Shown here: in pieces, positions 1-9,683 of the stretch
Layout of the letters: every line of letters begins with the position of its first letter
Numbering within the stretch: position 1 is the first letter of the stretch
Source of the DNA: Betaproteobacteria bacterium
GTDB taxonomy: Bacteria > Pseudomonadota > Gammaproteobacteria > Burkholderiales > Burkholderiaceae
Reading direction: 5' to 3'
Assembly (NCBI GenBank): GCA_947378095.1
Contig: CANCIL010000010.1
Coordinates: forward strand, 1 to 35,642
Length of the DNA stretch: 35,642 nt
Made by a program: the position numbers and the translations under genes
Notes under the pieces: model-generated
Databases searched by the model: none
Seen by the model: only the letters and a program-made list of their open reading frames with translations
Told to the model about the DNA's origin: nothing

Positions 1-168
1 CAGATCCGCTCTTTTGTTGCCAGTACTGATGGTAAAAACATCTGCCTAGCTCAAGGCAGTGGGGCAGTCGCCTCAGTAGCAGATGCAGAAGCCCTAGGAT
101 TAGCAGTAGCCCAAGATCTGCTGGCGCAAGGGGCGGCGGCGTTGATACCGCAAATTCCAAAACAATAA
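1..168 (+). CDS. hemC: hydroxymethylbilane synthase, C-terminal fragment (truncated by window start)
   Basis: Frame 1 is open from base 1 to TAA 166-168 (QIRSFVASTDGKNICLAQGSGAVASVADAEALGLAVAQDLLAQGAAALIPQIPKQ). This resembles a HemC C-terminus and lies immediately upstream of hemD. Confidence 0.75.
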   Translation, partial: QIRSFVASTDGKNICLAQGSGAVASVADAEALGLAVAQDLLAQGAAALIPQIPKQ

Positions 169-183
169 GCATCCATCTAAAGC

Positions 184-1008
184 ATGAGCGCTAAAACAAT
201 CATTGTGACTAGGCCCAGTGGGCAAGCGCGTCAACTGATTGAGGTGCTCTCTCAAGCTATTGAAAATAGTGGTGTTGCCAAGCGTGGTTTTCCCGACATC
301 ATTTCTTTACCTTTGTTAACAATCGTACCTAAAGCCGATGCTGCATTAGCCGATCACATTGCATCAGTTTTAAGTGATGCAGACCTTGCGATTTTTGTGA
401 GCCCAAATGCAATCGAGAGTGTGATGCGTTTATTGGAGCGAGATTGGCAAGAATTTTCCAAGAAGATCATTCCCATTGGAGTGATGGGCGGTAGTAGTCA
501 GCTCGCTCTACAAAATCATGGGATAGGTAATGAAGCAAAGCCTACGCCTATCATCATTCCTAAACATAATGCCCAGTGGGATTCCGAAGGGCTATGGCAT
601 GAGTTAAAAACATTGGGTTGGGATTGGGCAGGTAAGAAGGTAGTGATATTTAAAGGTGAAGGTGGGCGTGATTGGCTTGCGGACACTTTAAAAAATGCTG
701 GAGCAAACGTTGAGGCCATCTCAAGCTATACACGTATACCTTTGGATATTGATAATCCGGCATGGCAAGCGATTCATGAAATGGATTTTTCAAAATCGCT
801 ATGGTTATTAACCTCCTCCGAAGCTGTACGTTATTTAGGCACTGTGATGAAAGATCAATTCACTCAAGACTTGAGTGCTGCAAGCGCACTCTGTCCGCAT
901 CACAATATTGCAGACGCTGCAGAAATCATCGGTTTTGGTGAGGTGTTTACTACTGAGTCGGGTGATGAGGCGTTGGTCAAAGCCAGCTTGGCCTGGTTAA
1001 CACTTTAA
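184..1008 (+). CDS. hemD: uroporphyrinogen-III synthase
   Basis: 274 aa ORF with HemD-like start (IIVTRPSGQARQL) and motifs AIFVSPNAIESV and VVIFKGEGGRDWLADTL; follows hemC. Confidence 0.9.
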   Translation: MSAKTIIVTRPSGQARQLIEVLSQAIENSGVAKRGFPDIISLPLLTIVPKADAALADHIASVLSDADLAIFVSPNAIESVMRLLERDWQEFSKKIIPIGVMGGSSQLALQNHGIGNEAKPTPIIIPKHNAQWDSEGLWHELKTLGWDWAGKKVVIFKGEGGRDWLADTLKNAGANVEAISSYTRIPLDIDNPAWQAIHEMDFSKSLWLLTSSEAVRYLGTVMKDQFTQDLSAASALCPHHNIADAAEIIGFGEVFTTESGDEALVKASLAWLTL

Positions 1009-1577
1009 GCCTGCGAATACTGCAGTAACTCAGGTAGAAAAATTTCATTGACTAGGATCGGGTGACCCTTGAGGCTATAGAGTGTGCGTCTTGCCCATAA
1101 AGGAGAGTCGAGTCCCGGATAGTCGCGGGCACACTTTCTCCATAGGGCGCTACTTTTATCTAGACGCGCGATATCACGAGGTGGTTTAGGTTTTGAATGT
1201 TTACGGGTTTTGGCAAAGAGAACTGCACCAAGAGGCTTTTTACCCAAACGCAAAATAGCATGATTGCTGCCGCTTGAGCTCAAGGTAGGAATAACGCTAT
1301 GAGCAATGACTAATGGGACATTATTCGCACAAAGAAACACTTCTCGAACACGACAACGTCGAATGCGCAAATGAAAATAGCGACTTTCATCGCTATTTAA
1401 AGATTGAGGGTAGTCGCGCAAAACTTGCACTTCTAGTTTTTGACCAATTGCTTTCTCAATTTTTTGAGTGAGAGAACCAGTGTCGCTCAACCAAGGCTGC
1501 CACTGACGTGGCGCCCGATGAATCTCACCGGAACCGACTCGATTCCATGCAGAACGGAGACGATTACGGTGATTCAT
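1005..1577 (-). CDS. ubiC: chorismate lyase
   Basis: 190 aa; W..WL.DTGSLT, RE..L....P.V.AHSVIP and LG..PLG..LF match the UbiC family. Confidence 0.85.
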   Translation of the reverse strand: MNHRNRLRSAWNRVGSGEIHRAPRQWQPWLSDTGSLTQKIEKAIGQKLEVQVLRDYPQSLNSDESRYFHLRIRRCRVREVFLCANNVPLVIAHSVIPTLSSSGSNHAILRLGKKPLGAVLFAKTRKHSKPKPPRDIARLDKSSALWRKCARDYPGLDSPLWARRTLYSLKGHPILVNEIFLPELLQYSQA

Positions 1578-1579
1578 TT

Positions 1580-3097
1580 TTAGCTGCCGCTAAAGTTTCT
1601 GCGTTGGCCGCCAGACTTTGGTTTAGCAAAGCGTGGACCAGCTGGACGTGAATCAGCAGAGCGCGCAGGACGTGAGTCAGCGGAACGTGCAGGACGCGAA
1701 TCAGCAGAGCGAGCTGGGCGTGAATCGGATGAACGACTACCGCCAGCATTGCCACCACCGCCGCCACCAAAGCGTGACTCAGAGCGAGCTCCAGAGCCAT
1801 AACGACCACCACCGCCACCTGAGCGATTACCGCCAAAGCCGCCGCCAGAGCGACCACCAGGACGACCACCGCCACCACCAAAGCTCGGTTTAGCTTGGGG
1901 CTCAAGGCCAGCGATCACCGATGCCACGATATCTTGCTGTGTAAAGCGCTCTATATTGCGGATCTTGGCACGATCACGATGTTCAACCAAAGTAATGGCC
2001 ACACCATTGCGTCCAGCACGACCTGTACGACCGATACGGTGCGTATAGTCTTCTGGTTTCATTGGCAAGCCAAAGTTAATCACGTGACTAATGCGTGGTA
2101 CATCGATACCACGAGCCGCTACGTCAGTTGCTACCAAAATCTTGGTATGACCTTTACGTAAGGACTCAAGGCGGCGCATACGCACAGCTTGAGGCATTGC
2201 ACCATGAAGTGCGCTTGCTTCGTAGCCATTAGCACGCAATGTATCAGCGATCTTTTCGCTTTCAACTTGGGTGCTAGCAAAAACAACTGCTTGATCCAAA
2301 GTGGCATCAGCCAAAATGTGTTCGAGCAATTTATGCTTGTGTGACATGCTGTCAGCCCAATGTAACTTCTGTTCAATGTTGGCGTGCTTTTCGCCTGCGT
2401 GAGCAAGTTCAATACGCTTTGCATCTGTAGTCAATGCATTAGCCAAAGACATAATCTTTGGCGCAAAGGTTGCAGAGAACATCAAAGTTTGGTTACGGCC
2501 TGCGCAACGCTTGTCAATTGCCTCGAGATCATCGGCAAATCCCATGTCTAGCATACGATCTGCTTCGTCAATAACGAGTTGTTTAACATCATCTAAGCGA
2601 ATTGCTTTGCTATCGCACAAGTCGAGTAAACGACCTGGAGTTGCAACAACTAACAATGCACCTTTTAATGCTTGGATTTGTTTACCGTAAGGCATACCAC
2701 CCATAACAGTCGCAATGCGGATGCCTTTCATGCCGCGAACTAAGTTCACTGCATCAGCGGCAACCTGTTGAGCCAATTCGCGAGTAGGGCAAAGCACTAA
2801 CACTTTAGGTTGTGCGCGACCTGGTACTGGCGAGTTGTTCGGGTTGTCTTCGATGAGTTGATTAATCAAAGGCAATAAAAAGGCCGCGGTTTTACCGCTA
2901 CCGGTTTGGCTGCTGACCAATAAGTCACCACCAGCTAAAGCAGCAGGAATAACCTGAGCTTGAACAGGAGTGGCTTGGGTAAAACCCAGTTCAGCAACGT
3001 TTTTAAGAAGTGGCGCCGCAAGGGCGAAAGACTGGAAAGAACTTCCAGCGTGCTTGGAGTCTTGCGACTCGTTTTTAGTTTCTTTAGAAAAAGTCAT
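1580..3097 (-). CDS. rhlE: DEAD-box ATP-dependent RNA helicase, RhlE-like
   Basis: Motifs SQTGSGKTAAFLLP, PTRELAQQ, VIDEADRMLDMGF, FSATF and HRIGRTGRAGR; Gly/Arg-rich C-terminus. The start is probably ATG at 3097 (MTFSKETKNES), not the longer 3175 ORF start. Confidence 0.9.
   Translation of the reverse strand: MTFSKETKNESQDSKHAGSSFQSFALAAPLLKNVAELGFTQATPVQAQVIPAALAGGDLLVSSQTGSGKTAAFLLPLINQLIEDNPNNSPVPGRAQPKVLVLCPTRELAQQVAADAVNLVRGMKGIRIATVMGGMPYGKQIQALKGALLVVATPGRLLDLCDSKAIRLDDVKQLVIDEADRMLDMGFADDLEAIDKRCAGRNQTLMFSATFAPKIMSLANALTTDAKRIELAHAGEKHANIEQKLHWADSMSHKHKLLEHILADATLDQAVVFASTQVESEKIADTLRANGYEASALHGAMPQAVRMRRLESLRKGHTKILVATDVAARGIDVPRISHVINFGLPMKPEDYTHRIGRTGRAGRNGVAITLVEHRDRAKIRNIERFTQQDIVASVIAGLEPQAKPSFGGGGGRPGGRSGGGFGGNRSGGGGGRYGSGARSESRFGGGGGGNAGGSRSSDSRPARSADSRPARSADSRPARSADSRPAGPRFAKPKSGGQRRNFSGS
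1641..1736 (-). repeat. four imperfect 24-bp tandem repeats encoding (S-A-D-S-R-P-A-R)n in the RhlE tail
   Basis: 24-bp units visible on + strand: gctggacgtgaatcagcagagcgc / gcaggacgtgagtcagcggaacgt / gcaggacgcgaatcagcagagcga / gctgggcgtgaatcggatgaacga. Confidence 0.85.
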
Positions 3098-3341
3098 GCT
3101 ATTACACATCCCCTCTAAGGGATGTCTCCGTATGTTGCACCCATGGTTTGTATAGGGTGCGATGGTCAAAGGCATCGACCATCAGACAGGCGGCAGCGCG
3201 TTTTTTGAACTTCGATGTTTATGACTTCTAAACGGTACGCTGAAATATAGCTGGGGGGCGATGAATCAAATTGCTTTAAAAAGCCTCCTATTATGACAGT
3301 TTGGGCGCTTGATTACAAGGGTTTTCCCGAATTAATTCAGA

Positions 3342-4739
3342 TTACTTCAGAAAGCGTAATAAACGTTCTACGCCCTTCCCGTAGGGTGGACGCGCAAGCT
3401 TGCTGCCTTTCCATAAATTGAATCCTAAGAATCCCCGCGCTTGTAAAACGGATTTGCGGTGACTAAAGGTATCAAAACCTGTCTTGCCATGATAGGCGCC
3501 AAATCCGCTTGTGCCAGTGCCGCCAAATGGAAGTGACTCTACTGTGATGTGTAATAAGGTTTCATTGATTGTTACCCCGCCCGATCTAGTCTCTGATAAG
3601 ACCTTTTGCATATTCTTTTTATCTTTGCCAAACCAATATAGCGCAAGAGGATGTGGCTTTTGATTCACTACTTGAATTGCAGCATCGGTATTGGCGACGG
3701 TCACAATAGGTAATATAGGTCCAAAAATTTCTTCATGAAGCACGCGTGCTTCTGCAGGCACATGAATGAGTGCTACAGGTTCAAATCTTCTAGCGCCTAC
3801 TGAAGTGTTATTCAATAATCGAACTACCTGCGCTCCACGGTCAAGAGCATCAGCAAGGAGATGTTGCCAAGATTGCAATTGCGCATCATCAATCGGGCCT
3901 GTCAATTCATCTGGATGCGAGAACTGTTCTTGTGCGGCGGTCTTGAGTTCTTCGATAAAGCCCTCTAGATTTGCTTGCTCAATCAAGACATAGTCAGGCG
4001 CTATGCAGGTTTGGCCGCTATTGAGTAATTTTCCGTAAATGATGCTCGCCGCCGCATCTTTGAGATTAGCGCTTGGATCAATGATGACAGGGGATTTGCC
4101 TCCTAATTCTAATGTCAGTGGGGTGAGATGCTCCGCCGCCGCACGCATGACTTTTTTGCCATGGATCTCTGAACCAGTAAAAAAGAGGTGGTCGAAAGGC
4201 AGCGCAGCAAATTGTTCTGCAACATCTACGCCACCTGTAGTGACACAAAATTCAGAGGGGTGAAAATATTCCTGAATCAAGCCCGCTAAAAATCCTGAAG
4301 TACGTGAACACCGTTCAGAGGGCTTAAGCCACAATCGGTTTCCTGCAGCAAAGGCTGCAATCGCAGGAACAAGGGCAAGCTGTACTGGATAGTTCCATGG
4401 ACTCATGATGCCAACTACGCCCAGTGCTTGGTTTTGAATCCAAGCCTCCGAAGATCCTAGGGTGATAGGGGTCTCTACTTGTTCGGGCCTCATCCATTGC
4501 TTGAGATGCTTTTGGGTAAATTGACAGGCTTGATAAATCATCTGAAATTCAGCCAGGCGCGTTTCAATAGAATTTCGTACGCCAAAATCAGCCGAGACGA
4601 CCTTACAAATTTTTTCCTCATTAGCCCGAATCATCTTTTCAATCCGAGCGATTCGGTCAAGTCGAACTTCTAGCGTAGGATTGGGTTCAGCAGCAAAAGC
4701 AGCTTTGATTTCTTCAAGTTGGAGGGTAAAGCGGTTCAT
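3342..4739 (-). CDS. aldehyde dehydrogenase (coniferyl-aldehyde dehydrogenase-like)
   Basis: 465 aa; SPWNYPVQLALVPAIAAFAAGN, LTLELGGKSPVII, NSGQTCIAPDYVL and EEIFGPILPI are ALDH signatures. Confidence 0.85.
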   Translation of the reverse strand: MNRFTLQLEEIKAAFAAEPNPTLEVRLDRIARIEKMIRANEEKICKVVSADFGVRNSIETRLAEFQMIYQACQFTQKHLKQWMRPEQVETPITLGSSEAWIQNQALGVVGIMSPWNYPVQLALVPAIAAFAAGNRLWLKPSERCSRTSGFLAGLIQEYFHPSEFCVTTGGVDVAEQFAALPFDHLFFTGSEIHGKKVMRAAAEHLTPLTLELGGKSPVIIDPSANLKDAAASIIYGKLLNSGQTCIAPDYVLIEQANLEGFIEELKTAAQEQFSHPDELTGPIDDAQLQSWQHLLADALDRGAQVVRLLNNTSVGARRFEPVALIHVPAEARVLHEEIFGPILPIVTVANTDAAIQVVNQKPHPLALYWFGKDKKNMQKVLSETRSGGVTINETLLHITVESLPFGGTGTSGFGAYHGKTGFDTFSHRKSVLQARGFLGFNLWKGSKLARPPYGKGVERLLRFLK

Positions 4740-4788
4740 AGCGTTTGAATAGTTGGCAGAGATTGGAATAAGGCATTAGGATAAAGCC

Positions 4789-5361
4789 ATGAATGAAAAC
4801 CCAAACAAAACCCCTATGGATTTAGAGCGAGCCACCCTAGGCGGTGGATGCTTTTGGTGTCTTGAGGCTGTTTATCAGCAAATTCAAGGCGTTCAATCAG
4901 TAGTCTCTGGGTATGCTGGCGGTGCTCGCCCAAACCCAAGCTACGAGTCAGTTTGTACCGGCGCTACTGGCCATGCTGAAATTGTGGATATCTTATTTGA
5001 CCCCAAGGTCGTCTCTTTTCGAGATTTGCTAGAGATCTTCTTTGTGATTCACGACCCCACTACCTTGAACTACCAAGGCAATGATCATGGCACTCAATAT
5101 CGCTCCGTGATTTTTACTCATAGCGCTGAACAAAATCAGATAGCACGTGAAGTAGTAAAAGAGCTTGAGGACGCAAAGATTTATCCATCTTCAGTGGTGA
5201 CACAGATTGAAGTGGCACCCATCATTTATCCTGCAGAGGAATATCACCAGAATTATTTTCAGCAACATCCCAATCAAGGGTATTGCATGGCAGTTGTTGC
5301 ACCGAAGTTAGCTAAATTTAGGGCGAAATTTAAAGCGCTGATTGCGCCAAATTACGCTTAG
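4789..5361 (+). CDS. msrA: peptide-methionine (S)-S-oxide reductase
   Basis: [27 protein letters not shown] and YHQNYF are MsrA signatures. Confidence 0.95.
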   Translation: MNENPNKTPMDLERATLGGGCFWCLEAVYQQIQGVQSVVSGYAGGARPNPSYESVCTGATGHAEIVDILFDPKVVSFRDLLEIFFVIHDPTTLNYQGNDHGTQYRSVIFTHSAEQNQIAREVVKELEDAKIYPSSVVTQIEVAPIIYPAEEYHQNYFQQHPNQGYCMAVVAPKLAKFRAKFKALIAPNYA

Positions 5362-5993
5362 GGCGCTAAGCGCTCAATCTTCCAGTTAGATCCCTCTAGC
5401 TTGTAATGAATGCGATCATGAAGTCGGGAGGGGCGACCTTGCCAGAACTCGATTTCAGTGGGCTGAAGACGATAGCCTCCCCAATGCTCAGGACGAGGTG
5501 GAGTATCTCCAAACTCAGCATGAAAACGTTTTTCAGCTTCCTCTAAAAACTCGCGATTTGGGATCGCAGAACTTTGAGGGGAGGCCCAGGCGCCTATTCT
5601 GGAAGCTGCTGGTCGAGAATGAAAATATGCTTCACTTTCGGCTGGGCTGACACGCTCCACGATTCCCTTGATACGAATTTGACGCTCTAGCTCATGCCAG
5701 TGGAAAAGAAGGGCAGCTTGTGGGCGAATAGCCAATTCACGCCCTTTTTGGCTCTGGTAATTGGTAAAGAAGGTAAAGCCGTTCTCGTCAGCGCCTTTTA
5801 GTAAGACAATACGGGCTGATGGATTTCCGGTTTGATCGGCTGTAGCCAAAGTCATAGAGTTTGGCTCTGGACACTGCGCTTGAACAGCTTGGTCAAACCA
5901 GAGCTGGAATAGTGGCAAAGGATCGCGTGGCACCTCGGTTTCAGAAAGCTGGCCGAAGGTATAGTTTTTGCGAAGTTGTGCGATGGAGTCCAT
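5358..5993 (-). CDS. pdxH: pyridoxamine 5'-phosphate oxidase
   Basis: [25 protein letters not shown]..., [26 protein letters not shown]. The ATG at 5993 ([14 protein letters not shown]) is the likelier start because the longer ORF starts at a GTG inside the divergent tcdA. Confidence 0.93.
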   Translation of the reverse strand: MDSIAQLRKNYTFGQLSETEVPRDPLPLFQLWFDQAVQAQCPEPNSMTLATADQTGNPSARIVLLKGADENGFTFFTNYQSQKGRELAIRPQAALLFHWHELERQIRIKGIVERVSPAESEAYFHSRPAASRIGAWASPQSSAIPNREFLEEAEKRFHAEFGDTPPRPEHWGGYRLQPTEIEFWQGRPSRLHDRIHYKLEGSNWKIERLAP

Positions 5994-6015
5994 TTGTTCA
6001 GTATAAAGAGAAGCT

Positions 6016-6789
6016 ATGGCAGAAGACAAGGTTGAAGACACTTTAGAAAGTCGGCGTTTTGGTGGAGTTTCGAGGCTCTATGGGGCCGATTTGCGCGCAC
6101 GTTTTCAGCAAGCAAGGGTGGTGGTTGCTGGTTTAGGTGGCGTGGGATCTTGGGCTGCTGAAGCTTTGGCCCGAACGGGTGTTGGCCATTTGATCTTGGT
6201 TGATTTTGATCATATTGCTGAGAGCAATACGAATCGTCAATTGCATGCCCTAGAGGGGCAGTATGGCAAAGCAAAAGTGCAAGCTATGAGTGAGCGCATT
6301 CGACAAATTAATCCTGACATTAAGCTTACTGGCTGCGATACATTTTTAGAGCCAGAGAATCTAGATGTCTTAATACCTCAAGACGCATTGGTGTTAGATG
6401 CTACTGATTCTGTACAAACCAAAATTGCTTTAGTGATTTGGGCTACTCAAAATAATCGCTCGTTAGTGATGTGCGGTGCAGCTGGCGGTAAAAGTGATCC
6501 GACCTCAGTGCGTTGTGATGACCTCTCTCGAACTGAGCAAGATGCTTTGTTAGCTAAAGTTCGTCAAGGGCTGAGACAAGATCATGGATTTTCAAGAAAC
6601 CTCAAGAAGAAAATGGGAGTACGTGCTATTTACTCTCAGGAGCCTCGTGCTGGCGCTTCTAGTGGTGGCTTGGCTTGCTCAGGTTATGGATCTACAGTCA
6701 TGGTGACTGCGGCTTGTGGCTTGGCCGCTGCAGCTGAGATTCTCAATCTCATTGCCACACCTCCTGCAAGCGATGCTTTGAAAAAATAA
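6016..6789 (+). CDS. tcdA: tRNA threonylcarbamoyladenosine dehydratase (TcdA/CsdL, ThiF family)
   Basis: [34 protein letters not shown] and [13 protein letters not shown] are TcdA signatures. Confidence 0.9.
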   Translation: MAEDKVEDTLESRRFGGVSRLYGADLRARFQQARVVVAGLGGVGSWAAEALARTGVGHLILVDFDHIAESNTNRQLHALEGQYGKAKVQAMSERIRQINPDIKLTGCDTFLEPENLDVLIPQDALVLDATDSVQTKIALVIWATQNNRSLVMCGAAGGKSDPTSVRCDDLSRTEQDALLAKVRQGLRQDHGFSRNLKKKMGVRAIYSQEPRAGASSGGLACSGYGSTVMVTAACGLAAAAEILNLIATPPASDALKK

Positions 6790-7019
6790 GCGCAAATTCC
6801 TTAAGGGGATTCCCTGTAGGAAATTACTGATTCTTTTGCAGTCAACCACAAAATATTTTTATACCGAGCCTTTGTTTCTGGGGCGATCCCTTTTTTAAGA
6901 ATTTACTTTTGTTCAATTAAGTACTTTAGATATTTTTTGGCTCTAGTGCTTACACAAACTCCTCCCTAGACTTTGCCTCGTTGGTAAATCGCCAACGACA
7001 AATCGAAAGGAGGTCTCTT

Positions 7020-8402
7020 TTGCAGACTGAACATAACGGCTTAAAACGCCACCTTAAAGTGCGACATATTCGCTTGATGGCTTTAGGCTCAACAATCGGT
7101 GTTGGCTTATTTTTAGGATCAGCGAGTGCTATCAAAATCGCTGGGCCATCGATTCTCTTGGGTTATCTATTGGCGGGCATTGTGGCATTCATCGTGCTGC
7201 GCACCCTAGGTGAGATGGCGGTACATGAGCCAGTGGCAGGTTCATTTGCAGCCTATGCCAATACCTATGTCGGACCGCTTGCCGGATATATGGTCGGTTG
7301 GGGTTACTGGACCTATTGGATTGTGGTTGGTATCGCAGAGGTGACGGCTGTAGGAATTTATATGGGTATTTGGTTTCCTGAAATACCTCAGTGGGTCTGG
7401 GCGCTTTCATCCATCGTGCTCATGGGTTTGATTAACCTCATTGCAGTCAAAGTTTTTGGCGAGTTTGAATTTTGGTTTGCCTTAATTAAGGTGGTAGCCA
7501 TTGTTGCCATGATTGCCTTGGGTGGTTCGGTCATTCTCTTTGGATTTACTAATGATTGGCAGCCGATAGGTTTGAGTAATTTATGGCAGCACGGAGGATT
7601 TTTCCCTAATGGCATTAGTGGGATGTTGTTGTCATTGCAAATGGTTTTATTTGCCTATGTCGGTATAGAAATGATTGGACTGTCAGCTGGTGAGGCAGAG
7701 AGTCCACGTAAAACAATTCCGATGGCGATTGATTCATTGGCTTGGCGTATTCTCATTTTTTATATGGGTGCCATCCTGGTCATCTTGGCTATCTTTCCAT
7801 GGAATGAAGTAGGGCAGCAGGGTAGCCCATTTGTGGTGATGTTTGAGCGCATTGGCTTAAGAGAAGCCGCGGGACTCATTAATTTTGTCGTGATTACTGC
7901 TGCACTCTCCTCTTGTAATGCGGGGTTATTTAGTGGAGGTAGGTTGCTCTATGCCCTGTCAGTTAATGGCTATGCGCCTGCACCATTTGCCAAACTCTCC
8001 CGATATGGTGTTCCCCATCGCGCAGTCATTGCTACGGTTGCAGTTTGTATGACTGGCGTTGTTCTGAACTACTTTGTTCCTGACAAAGCATTTCAATACA
8101 TCATGGCAGCCGTCACTTTTGTTGGCTTGATGGTGTGGATTGCCATCTTATTTACTCAAATGAAATTCCGTCGCTCATTAACGCAAGCTCAGATAGCTGA
8201 GTTGGGTTATCGGGCACCTTGGTGGCCCTATTCCTCATGGTTTGCATTGGCATTTATTGGTTTAGTGGTGGTGCTCATGGGCTTTCATGAGGATGCGCGG
8301 ATCGCCTTGGTATTAGGTCCGTGTTTATTAGGCGTGTATTTCGTGATGTTCTACATCGTTGGTTTACATCGCAAAACAAAAAACGATCATGAATTTAAAT
8401 AA
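7020..8402 (+). CDS. amino acid permease (APC superfamily, AAT family)
   Basis: GLKRHLKVRHIRLMALGSTIGVGLFLGSASAIKIAGPSILLGYLLAG is typical of AAT permeases. Likely start is TTG 7020, preceded by AAAGGAGG (7007-7013 region); the ORF call at 6981 is upstream of this SD. Confidence 0.88.
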   Translation: MQTEHNGLKRHLKVRHIRLMALGSTIGVGLFLGSASAIKIAGPSILLGYLLAGIVAFIVLRTLGEMAVHEPVAGSFAAYANTYVGPLAGYMVGWGYWTYWIVVGIAEVTAVGIYMGIWFPEIPQWVWALSSIVLMGLINLIAVKVFGEFEFWFALIKVVAIVAMIALGGSVILFGFTNDWQPIGLSNLWQHGGFFPNGISGMLLSLQMVLFAYVGIEMIGLSAGEAESPRKTIPMAIDSLAWRILIFYMGAILVILAIFPWNEVGQQGSPFVVMFERIGLREAAGLINFVVITAALSSCNAGLFSGGRLLYALSVNGYAPAPFAKLSRYGVPHRAVIATVAVCMTGVVLNYFVPDKAFQYIMAAVTFVGLMVWIAILFTQMKFRRSLTQAQIAELGYRAPWWPYSSWFALAFIGLVVVLMGFHEDARIALVLGPCLLGVYFVMFYIVGLHRKTKNDHEFK

Positions 8403-8414
8403 TAGGAGATCAAC

Positions 8415-9533
8415 ATGATTATTGGCGTGCCACAAGAAGTAAAAAATAATGAGTTTCGAGTCGGCCTCACTCCAGGTAATGTGAGCGGGCTATCCAAGCA
8501 AGGTCACTCTATATTGGTGCAGCGAGGGGCAGGTGAGCAGATTGGCTTAAGTGATGAGTCATATCAAGCTGCTGGAGCAACTTTAATTAATAGTGCGGCG
8601 GAGGTGTTTCATAAGGCGGAGATGATTGTCAAAGTCAAAGAACCGCAGGCACAAGAATGTGCCATGCTTCATGAAGATCAAATCCTATTTACCTATTTGC
8701 ATTTGGCTCCAGATCCAAAGCAAACTAAGGCTTTAATGGATTCTGGCGCGACTTGTATTGCATACGAAACGGTAACGTCTATGCAAGGAGCCTTACCATT
8801 GCTGGCCCCAATGAGTGAGGTGGCCGGTCGAATGTCCATTCAGGCGGCTGCATCCCATCTTGAAAAGACCAATGGTGGTCTAGGAGTGCTGATGGCGGGC
8901 GTACCCGGTGTATCTCCCGCAAAGATTGTGATTTTGGGCGCCGGTGTAGTAGGGCGAAATGCCTTGCAAATGGCCGTGGGGATGGGTGCAGATATTTGTA
9001 TCTTTGATCGTGATATTGATCGCTTGCGTCAGATCGATTTGCTATATGGCAATCGAGTGAGAACTTTTTATTCTGATAGTTTGTTAATTGAGCAAGAAAT
9101 TGCTGAAGCGGATGTAGTGATCGGCGCAGTACTCTTGCCTGGTGCGGCAGCGCCTCAGTTGGTATCACGCGATATGGTCAAAAAAATGAAAGCAGGTGCA
9201 GTGGTAGTCGATGTTGCTATTGATCAAGGCGGCTGTTTTGAAACCTCCAAGCCGACTACGCATGCTGACCCCACATTCGTCTTGGATGGTGTAGTTCACT
9301 ATTGTGTTGCCAACATGCCCGGAGCTGTTGCCAGAACTTCAACCTTTGCCCTAACAAACGCTACCTATCCATTTGTTGAGGCCTTGGCCAATCGGGGTGC
9401 GATGAAAGCCTTAAGCATTGACCACCATTTACGCAATGGACTCAATGTACATAAAGGAGTACTAACTTCGCAGCCGGTAGCACAAGCTCAAAAGCTGGAC
9501 TTTATGTTGGCTGAGGAATTTTTTGCCACCTAA
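8415..9533 (+). CDS. ald: alanine dehydrogenase
   Basis: 372 aa; MIIGVPQEVKNNEFRVGLTPGNV, LFTYLHLAPD, SEVAGRMSIQAAASHLEK, VHYCVANMPGAVARTSTFALTNAT. SD-like aggag precedes ATG. Confidence 0.95.
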   Translation: MIIGVPQEVKNNEFRVGLTPGNVSGLSKQGHSILVQRGAGEQIGLSDESYQAAGATLINSAAEVFHKAEMIVKVKEPQAQECAMLHEDQILFTYLHLAPDPKQTKALMDSGATCIAYETVTSMQGALPLLAPMSEVAGRMSIQAAASHLEKTNGGLGVLMAGVPGVSPAKIVILGAGVVGRNALQMAVGMGADICIFDRDIDRLRQIDLLYGNRVRTFYSDSLLIEQEIAEADVVIGAVLLPGAAAPQLVSRDMVKKMKAGAVVVDVAIDQGGCFETSKPTTHADPTFVLDGVVHYCVANMPGAVARTSTFALTNATYPFVEALANRGAMKALSIDHHLRNGLNVHKGVLTSQPVAQAQKLDFMLAEEFFAT

Positions 9534-9564
9534 GTGGCGAGGAGAGGTTGAAGTGGCAAAGCAA

Positions 9565-9590
9565 GGCGGGCTTGATGCCCGTCTTTCTAT
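9565..9590 (+). terminator. rho-independent terminator-like hairpin after ald
   Basis: GGCGGGC-TTGAT-GCCCGTC followed by TTTCTATTT. Confidence 0.6.
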
Positions 9591-9683
9591 TTGGACTACC
9601 CCTATTCTTTATTGCAGATGTGGCTTAATAGAAGGGTGTATCTTTGCATCCCTTCGATTAACTGCCTCTTCATCACTGACTAA

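Noticed and set aside
1633-1893. ORF of 86 aa on plus strand (Gln/His/Arg-rich)
   Set aside because: Antisense of the same RhlE repeat tract; composition explained by repeats, no start context.
1564-1905. ORF of 113 aa on minus strand (Val/Ala-rich, membrane-like)
   Set aside because: Out-of-frame reading of the RhlE Gly/Arg-rich and 24-bp repeat region; low-complexity artefact.
5993-6041. Apparent divergent 5' overlap of pdxH and tcdA
   Set aside because: Explained by the ORF caller choosing an upstream GTG for pdxH; the ATG at 5993 removes the overlap.
8779-9168. 129-aa minus-strand ORF inside ald
   Set aside because: Shadow ORF fully within a strongly supported coding gene.
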